A DNA stretch of 10,620 bases from Betaproteobacteria bacterium (GTDB lineage Bacteria > Pseudomonadota > Gammaproteobacteria > Burkholderiales > Burkholderiaceae_E): positions 1-10,620 of the forward strand of contig RFPW01000058.1 of NCBI GenBank assembly GCA_009925965.1, in the 5' to 3' direction. The notes below the pieces were generated by a model. The model made no database searches. It worked only from the letters and a program-made list of their open reading frames with translations, and was not told the DNA's origin. A program made the translations under genes and the position numbers. This document shows positions 6,463 through 10,620 of this stretch, in pieces (within the stretch, counting starts at the first letter, position 1; every line of letters starts with the position of its first letter).

Positions 6463-7449
6463 TCAGTCAACGGCTTTAACGTTTGCGCGCCTTGCCACCT
6501 CGGCCCATTTGACGACTTCGGCATTGACGAACTCGCCCCATTCGCGGGCATTGCGCGGGTCAACGACCATACCGCGATCGATCAGACGCTCTCGCATCTG
6601 GGGTTCATTGAGGACTTTTCGGGCGTCGGTCCCGATTTTGTCGACGATATCGGTCGGGGTTCCCTTGGGGGCGATCAGGCCAGCCCAACCGACGCCCTCA
6701 AACCCCGGAAAACCCAACTCCGCAGCCGTTGGTAGGTCAGGCAGCTGGGGCACCCTCTGGAGCGTCGTGATCGCCAGTGGCCGGATCTTGCCAGCCTTGA
6801 TGTGGGGCAGGGTGGAGGCAAGGCTGTCGACCAGAATGTGTATTTGACCGCCGAGCAAATCGGTCACGGCGGCTGCGCTGCCCTTGTAATTGACGCCAAC
6901 GAGGTCGATTCCGGCGCGGGACTTGAAGTATTCGCCCGTCAGGTGCTGGGTATTGTTAACCCCACCAAATCCAATCGTGTATTTGCCGGGCTCTTTGCGG
7001 GCGGCTTCAATCAGTTCTTTCAAGCTGGCGAACGGGGCACTCGGATTCGCGACGATGATCATCGGTGCGATGTTCGCGCCATTGATGAGGACATAATCTT
7101 TGGCGCCCTCATAGGGCAGCTTGTTGTAAACGCCAGGGTTGACGGCAAGTGTGCCACTCGAGCCCATCGTCAAGGTATAGCCGTCTGGAGGGGCGTCGCG
7201 GCCGGCGAGCATCCCTGGCACGCCGGTTTTGTTTTCGATGACCACTTGTTGGCCCCAGATTTTTGCCAGTCCTTCGCCAAGCATCCGCGCAGCAATATCG
7301 GTGGCCTGTCCGGCGGGAAATGGAACGATCAACTTCACCGGCCGGTTCGGATAATTGCTTTGGGCCAAGAGCGACCCGGAACCCATCAATAAAATAGCGA
7401 TGCTTCCCAATAGGTTGCGAAGCAAAACAGAGAAATGACTTGAAAACAT
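6463..7449 (-). CDS. Bug-family (TctC-type) periplasmic solute-binding protein
   Basis: The product is 328 residues, a typical Bug/TctC length. It has a Sec signal peptide (hydrophobic core RNLLGSIAILLMGSGSLLA, cleavage before QS), then the family signature YPNRPVKLIVPFPAGQATDI (33-52). IENKTGVPG and PDGYTLTMGSSG follow, with NTQHLTGEYF and GGQIHILVDSLAS in the second lobe. Family members bind carboxylates or aromatic acids and usually serve tripartite tricarboxylate transporters, but many Burkholderiales encode orphan copies like this one; no TctA or TctB gene is seen here. An in-frame start at 7482 would overlap the upstream gene by 32 bp. I prefer the ATG at 7449, which has GGAG six bases upstream and follows the dehydrogenase stop by 1 nt. 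The pairing suggests its ligand is a hydroxy-acid or a related carboxylate. Confidence 0.92.
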   Translation of the reverse strand: MFSSHFSVLLRNLLGSIAILLMGSGSLLAQSNYPNRPVKLIVPFPAGQATDIAARMLGEGLAKIWGQQVVIENKTGVPGMLAGRDAPPDGYTLTMGSSGTLAVNPGVYNKLPYEGAKDYVLINGANIAPMIIVANPSAPFASLKELIEAARKEPGKYTIGFGGVNNTQHLTGEYFKSRAGIDLVGVNYKGSAAAVTDLLGGQIHILVDSLASTLPHIKAGKIRPLAITTLQRVPQLPDLPTAAELGFPGFEGVGWAGLIAPKGTPTDIVDKIGTDARKVLNEPQMRERLIDRGMVVDPRNAREWGEFVNAEVVKWAEVARRANVKAVD

Positions 7450-7450
7450 T

Positions 7451-8590
7451 TCAGGCTCCCGGGTAATCGATCGTTTCAACATTGAGTAATGGGAATGCGC
7501 TCAGGGCGCTCGCCGGGTTGGCCGGGTAGGCGCGCCGGACATAGGACGGATTGAGCTCCGCGAGTCCAGTCACGCCGAGAAGGCCCAGGCAAATCCTGAC
7601 TTCCATCTCGAGCAGTTCGAGAACCCGGATTAATCCATTGGTTCCATCTGCGGCCAGACCCATGCACTGCATTCGGCCCAAAGCGACCAGATCGGCGCCA
7701 AGCGCGATGGCCTTGACGATGTCCGTGCCCCGATTAAATCCGCCGTCGACGATGATCTTGGCTCGCTGATTAACAGCCGCTACGATTTCGGGGAGGACGT
7801 CCATGGAGCCCAGGTCGTGGTCGAGTTGCCGGCCGCCATGATTGGAAATGTAAATCATGTCGATCCCGTGATCGATCGCAATCAGTGCGTCCTCCGGCGT
7901 CCCAATTCCTTTAATAATGAATGGGATATCGTATTTCTTTCGAACTCTTTCGATATCTTTCCAGCTGAGCTGGGCGAGAAACTCGCGCCCCGGCACCACG
8001 GCCCTGCGAATATTGCGCTTCGCAATATCTCGTTCACGGCGGCTGTAGAGCGCCATGTCGACCGTGAAACAGAAAGCCTTATTGCCCAGTTCGATCGCTT
8101 GTTCGATGTGCCGGTCGATCCAGTCGGCGTCGCCATAAACGTAGAGTTGAAAAATCCGGAGGGCATTGGGCACCTGGGTAGCCAGTGCGGCCATGCCGGG
8201 TTCGCAAACAGAGCTCAACATGTGAGCAACGCCAAACTGGTCAGCGGCTCGAGCGGCTGCCGCTCCGGCCTCAGGCGTACATAGCTCGAGGCTACCGACT
8301 GGTGCCAGTAAGACCGGCAGGCGCATTTTTCGGCCCAGAAGGGTCGTTGAATGATTAATTGCGCTGACATCGCGCAAGACCCTCGGGCGCAAAGCGATCG
8401 AATCGAGCGCCATCCGGTTGCGGCGCAAGGTGGTTTCAGTCTCGGTGCCACCAACGATGTAGTCCCAGTCATCGTTGTTCAGCTTCTGCCGCGCTTTTCG
8501 AATGACCTCGTGCAGGGTCATAAATGGCGAATCGCTGGTTGCAACAATTACATGTTTGGTGTCGGACTGAGTTGGGGCTGAATGCGGCAT
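7451..8590 (-). CDS. FMN-dependent alpha-hydroxy-acid dehydrogenase/oxidase
   Basis: From the ATG at 8590 the product is 379 residues, matching the family that includes L-lactate dehydrogenase LldD, mandelate dehydrogenase and glycolate oxidase. These oxidise 2-hydroxy-acids to 2-oxo-acids using FMN. Catalytic residues are visible: Y44 (DWDYIVGG), Y152 (QLYVYGD), D178 (TVD), R185 (SRRERD), K227 (IIKGI), H251 and R254 (SNHGGRQLD). The loop after RRERD, long and mobile in glycolate oxidase and membrane-anchoring in mandelate dehydrogenase, is very short here, so a soluble enzyme is likely. Two sites look unusual: DGGFNRGTD has N286 where the family normally has an FMN-phosphate arginine (GGVRRG), and GRM replaces GRP. 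A GTG start at 8620 is possible, but the ATG with AAGG six bases upstream is better. It is followed 1 nt later by the Bug gene; the substrate is unknown. Confidence 0.88.
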   Translation of the reverse strand: MPHSAPTQSDTKHVIVATSDSPFMTLHEVIRKARQKLNNDDWDYIVGGTETETTLRRNRMALDSIALRPRVLRDVSAINHSTTLLGRKMRLPVLLAPVGSLELCTPEAGAAAARAADQFGVAHMLSSVCEPGMAALATQVPNALRIFQLYVYGDADWIDRHIEQAIELGNKAFCFTVDMALYSRRERDIAKRNIRRAVVPGREFLAQLSWKDIERVRKKYDIPFIIKGIGTPEDALIAIDHGIDMIYISNHGGRQLDHDLGSMDVLPEIVAAVNQRAKIIVDGGFNRGTDIVKAIALGADLVALGRMQCMGLAADGTNGLIRVLELLEMEVRICLGLLGVTGLAELNPSYVRRAYPANPASALSAFPLLNVETIDYPGA

Positions 8591-8713
8591 ACCTAGCCTT
8601 GCATGCGGAGGTGACACCACCTTATGGAGCCAGTTGCCCTCTGTCTATCCAAGTAAACGCTAGGTCTCTTTGTGAAACAATGAGTTTTCGGTCGATCAAC
8701 CCTGGAGCCAACG
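8591..8713. promoter_or_regulatory. Divergent intergenic region between dehydrogenase/Bug pair and SBP-like gene
   Basis: This 123-bp spacer must drive transcription both ways. I found no promoter with two good boxes; TTGCCC at 8634-8639 is a possible plus -35, but the -10 at the proper spacing is poor. ACCTAG at 8591-8596 is mirrored by CTAGGT at 8660-8665, probably by chance. GGAG at 8704-8707, six bases before the ATG at 8714, is a clear ribosome-binding site for the plus-strand gene. No regulator gene is adjacent. Confidence 0.4.
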
Positions 8714-9469
8714 ATGGATCATTCGCATGCTGAACCCACCGCAAGCCCTGAAGTCGTTCGACAACTCGCCCCGACTGGGCGGCTGCGTGCTGGAATCAAC
8801 CTGAGCAATTTTCTGCTTGTGACTGGTCGTGCCGAAAATGGCGACCCGCAAGGCGTGGCGCCTGATATGGCCGCCGAAATTGCTAGTCGGCTCGGCGTTG
8901 GGCTGGATCTGGTGCCATTCCCCAATCCCGGATCGCTTGCCGATGCTGCGGACCAGGACGTCTGGGATATCGCGCTGATCGGCGCTGAACCCGCGCGGGC
9001 TGAAAAAATCGTCTTCAGTGCTTCCTATGTCGAAATCGATGCGACCTATCTGGTTCCGCCAGGATCATCGATCCGGGACGTGTCGGAAGTCGACCAGCCT
9101 GGCGTCCGAATCGCGGTCGCCGCCCGAACTGCTTACGATCTCTGGCTGGTTCGAAATATTCGCCATGCGCAGCTTGTGCATGCGGATGGCTTTGACGCCA
9201 CGCTCGAACTGTTTTTGCGTGAAGGCCTTGAGGCAATGGCCTGCCTTCGGTCGCGCCTCTTGACCGATGTCGAAAAAGTGCCGGGCGCAAGAATTCTTGA
9301 AGGCCGGTTCACCGCCGTTCAGCAAGCGATTGGAACCCAGAAGTCCAACCCCGCTGGAGCACAGTTTTTGGCCGAATTCGCTGAATACGCGAAAGCCAGC
9401 GGACTCGTGTCTCGCTTGATTGAACGCCATCAAGTTCGGGGTTTGACGATCGCTGCGATGGCGCGGTGA
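8714..9469 (+). CDS. Family-3 solute-binding-like protein without a signal peptide
   Basis: This 251-residue protein has the SBP_bac_3 (amino-acid/opine-binding) fold signature. LAPTGRLRAGINLSNFLL (19-36) forms the first strand and helix, GVAPDMAAEIASRLGV (47-62) follows, and WDIALIGAEPARAEKIVFS (84-102) and YVEIDATYLVP (105-115) complete lobe one. RIAVAARTAYDLWL (132-145) and FTAVQQAIG (199-207) lie in lobe two. Such proteins normally carry a signal peptide, yet this one begins MDHSHAEPTASPEVVRQLAP, polar and with no hydrophobic segment. A strong GGAG six bases before the ATG makes a missed upstream start unlikely, so the protein appears cytoplasmic. No ABC permease or ATPase of the amino-acid type is nearby. 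It may be an intracellular ligand carrier or sensor, or may have been repurposed; function is unknown. Its TGA overlaps the next gene's GTG. Confidence 0.75.
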   Translation: MDHSHAEPTASPEVVRQLAPTGRLRAGINLSNFLLVTGRAENGDPQGVAPDMAAEIASRLGVGLDLVPFPNPGSLADAADQDVWDIALIGAEPARAEKIVFSASYVEIDATYLVPPGSSIRDVSEVDQPGVRIAVAARTAYDLWLVRNIRHAQLVHADGFDATLELFLREGLEAMACLRSRLLTDVEKVPGARILEGRFTAVQQAIGTQKSNPAGAQFLAEFAEYAKASGLVSRLIERHQVRGLTIAAMAR

Positions 9470-9864
9470 GGGTCCGCCTCCTCGCAGCCCACTTGGTCTT
9501 GGTGACCGGGTGGGCTTGGGCCCAATCAGAATGGATTAGTTTGGGCCGGCTGCAGGATTCGGAGTTTTACTACGATCCGATCAATATTCGCCAAACGGTC
9601 TCAGTGTTGAACAAGACGCCCCATCTCTGGCGCGTCTGGACAATCCAAAGCTGGGATGCCCCGACGGCTGCGGGCGCTCGCTCTGATCGTAGTCAGTATG
9701 AATATGACTGTAGCGCGAATCGCTTTCGGGTCCTGCAACAGGAGTCTTACTCAGACGCGATGACGGATGGCGTGCGCCTCGCGAGGAACTCGCGCCCATC
9801 CGATTGGATGGGACTCACTCCGAACACGGCTCCTGCGGTACTTCGGGATATCATTTGTAACTAA
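9466..9864 (+). CDS. Small exported protein, surface-adhesin E-like domain
   Basis: This 132-residue product starts at GTG 9466, inside the GTGA overlap with the preceding stop. No separate ribosome-binding site is seen, so translation probably relies on coupling. MRVRLLAAHLVLVTGWAWAQ is a signal peptide with cleavage expected after AWA. The mature part reads WISLGRLQDSEFYYDPINIR, then HLWRVWTIQSWD, a YEYDCSANRF segment and a terminal IICN. A tryptophan start, a YYDP..I. motif, a VW strand and two cysteines (about 81 and 131, probably a disulfide) are typical of the Adhesin_E-like domain found in many small periplasmic proteobacterial proteins. Only the Haemophilus namesake has a demonstrated adhesin role, so the name should not be taken as function. 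It ends tail-to-tail with the amt gene, their stop codons overlapping. Confidence 0.65.
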   Translation: MRVRLLAAHLVLVTGWAWAQSEWISLGRLQDSEFYYDPINIRQTVSVLNKTPHLWRVWTIQSWDAPTAAGARSDRSQYEYDCSANRFRVLQQESYSDAMTDGVRLARNSRPSDWMGLTPNTAPAVLRDIICN

Positions 9865-10620
9865 TTGAGGTCCTGACCCGGGGTGGCGGAAATCCGGTGG
9901 ATCGAAAGGTCAGAGCCAAGGAACTCCTGCTCCTCGTCCAGTCGAAGTCCTACGGTGACCCGAAGTGCGCCGTAGATGATCGCGGCGCCGACTAGCGCAA
10001 CGGTGATCCCCAGAAGGGTGCCTGCGATCTGAGCCCCAAGGCTCACGCCACCTGTCCCACCAAGTGCCGACTGGCCAAAGATCCCGGCAGCGATGCCACC
10101 CCAGGCGCCGCAAAGGCCATGCAGCGGCCACACGCCCAGTACATCGTCAATACGCCAGCGATTCTGAGTCAGGGTAAAAAGCTGGACAAAGAGCGCGCCC
10201 GCGATGCCCCCCACCATCAATGCGCCCAGTGGATGCATCAGATCACTGCCGGCGCATACGGCAACCAATCCAGCCAAGGGGCCGTTATGAACAAAGCCGG
10301 GGTCATTTTTACCTAACCACAACGCCGCCAAGGTGCCACCCACCATGGCCATGAGACTATTGACAGCAACAAGGCCTGACATTTTGTCTATGGTTTGTGC
10401 GCTCATGACATTGAAACCAAACCAACCAACACACAAAACCCAGGCACCTAATGCCAAAAAAGGAATGCTCGATGGTGGGTGAGCCGAAATTGCCCCATCT
10501 TTTTTATAGCGGTTGCTTCTTGCGCCCAGCAATAAAACGGCAGGAAGTGCAATCCACCCACCCACAGCGTGAACAACCACAGAGCCAGCAAAATCATGGA
10601 ACTCTTCTCCCGTGAATGCT
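9861..10620 (-). CDS. amtB: Ammonium transporter, AmtB/Mep/Rh family, C-terminal part (5' end outside window)
   Basis: The minus-strand frame is open from the window edge to a TAG at 9863-9861, giving 252 residues, roughly the last two thirds of an ammonium channel. It begins AFTGEEFHDFAGSVVVHAVG, holding the conserved Asp and the first pore histidine (H17 of the fragment). GWFGFNVMSAQ follows, and GVWPLHGLCGAWGG carries the second pore histidine (H167). Several membrane helices and a cytoplasmic tail LRLDEEQEFLGSDLSIHRIS complete it; that tail is where GlnK/PII docks in this family. The twin histidines conduct deprotonated ammonia through the trimer. The tail departs from the common GLDLSEHGE form after DLS, so PII control may differ. 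GTG at 10580 is not a start: conserved residues continue upstream without interruption to the edge. No glnK is in the window; it usually precedes amtB, so it may lie to the right. Confidence 0.93.
   Translation of the reverse strand, partial: AFTGEEFHDFAGSVVVHAVGGWIALPAVLLLGARSNRYKKDGAISAHPPSSIPFLALGAWVLCVGWFGFNVMSAQTIDKMSGLVAVNSLMAMVGGTLAALWLGKNDPGFVHNGPLAGLVAVCAGSDLMHPLGALMVGGIAGALFVQLFTLTQNRWRIDDVLGVWPLHGLCGAWGGIAAGIFGQSALGGTGGVSLGAQIAGTLLGITVALVGAAIIYGALRVTVGLRLDEEQEFLGSDLSIHRISATPGQDLN

Noticed and set aside
6802..7392. 196-codon plus-strand frame opposite the Bug gene
   Set aside because: It is antisense to clear Bug-family motifs, with no supporting start signal or recognisable protein features.
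7450..7482. Upstream start for the Bug gene, overlapping the dehydrogenase
   Set aside because: The ATG at 7449 has GGAG six bases upstream and starts a normal signal peptide; the longer form adds charged residues before it.
10578..10580. GTG as the start of a short 239-residue ammonium transporter
   Set aside because: The frame continues upstream with conserved HDFAGS-type residues to the window edge, so the gene is simply cut by the window.

Overview
The window looks like a chromosomal stretch from a betaproteobacterium, probably Burkholderiales and Comamonadaceae-like. This is inferred from gene content, since no rRNA or other lineage marker is present. The clues are a Bug/TctC-type periplasmic binding protein, a tannase/feruloyl-esterase lipoprotein with the same cysteine pattern as Ideonella MHETase, a homoprotocatechuate-pathway hydratase, and moderately G+C-rich, densely packed genes. 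I see no tRNA, rRNA, CRISPR array, insertion sequence or phage gene.

Layout. Positions 1-210 are the 3' end of an hpaH-like gene for meta-cleavage catabolism of homoprotocatechuate. After a 130-bp gap holding a perfect 18-bp palindrome comes a MarR-family regulator (341-817). Convergent to it is a secreted lipoprotein esterase of the tannase/MHETase family (856-2622, minus). The 189-bp gap upstream of the esterase carries a long operator-like inverted repeat. A tight plus-strand operon follows (2812-6433): an exported M20 metallopeptidase, a small exported CPFC protein, a LolD/MacB-type ABC ATPase and an FtsX-fold permease, joined by a 3-nt gap and two ATGA overlaps.

Convergent to that operon is a minus-strand pair (8590-6463): an FMN-dependent alpha-hydroxy-acid dehydrogenase and, 1 nt downstream, a Bug-family solute-binding protein. 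From a divergent intergenic region (8591-8713) runs a plus-strand pair: a family-3 solute-binding-like protein with no signal peptide and, joined by a GTGA overlap, a small exported protein resembling the surface-adhesin E domain. The window closes with the C-terminal two thirds of an AmtB-type ammonium transporter on the minus strand; its stop codon overlaps that of the small exported protein.

How the genes may work together. The left part (hpaH, marR, esterase) fits use of plant- or polyester-derived aromatic esters: an envelope esterase would release aromatic acids, ring-cleavage enzymes would process them, and a MarR protein could sense an aromatic ligand. The ABC operon looks like an envelope export or extraction machine with two periplasmic partners. 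The dehydrogenase/Bug pair suggests capture and oxidation of a hydroxy-acid. These links are inferred from neighbourhood; only the gene identities and junctions are read directly.
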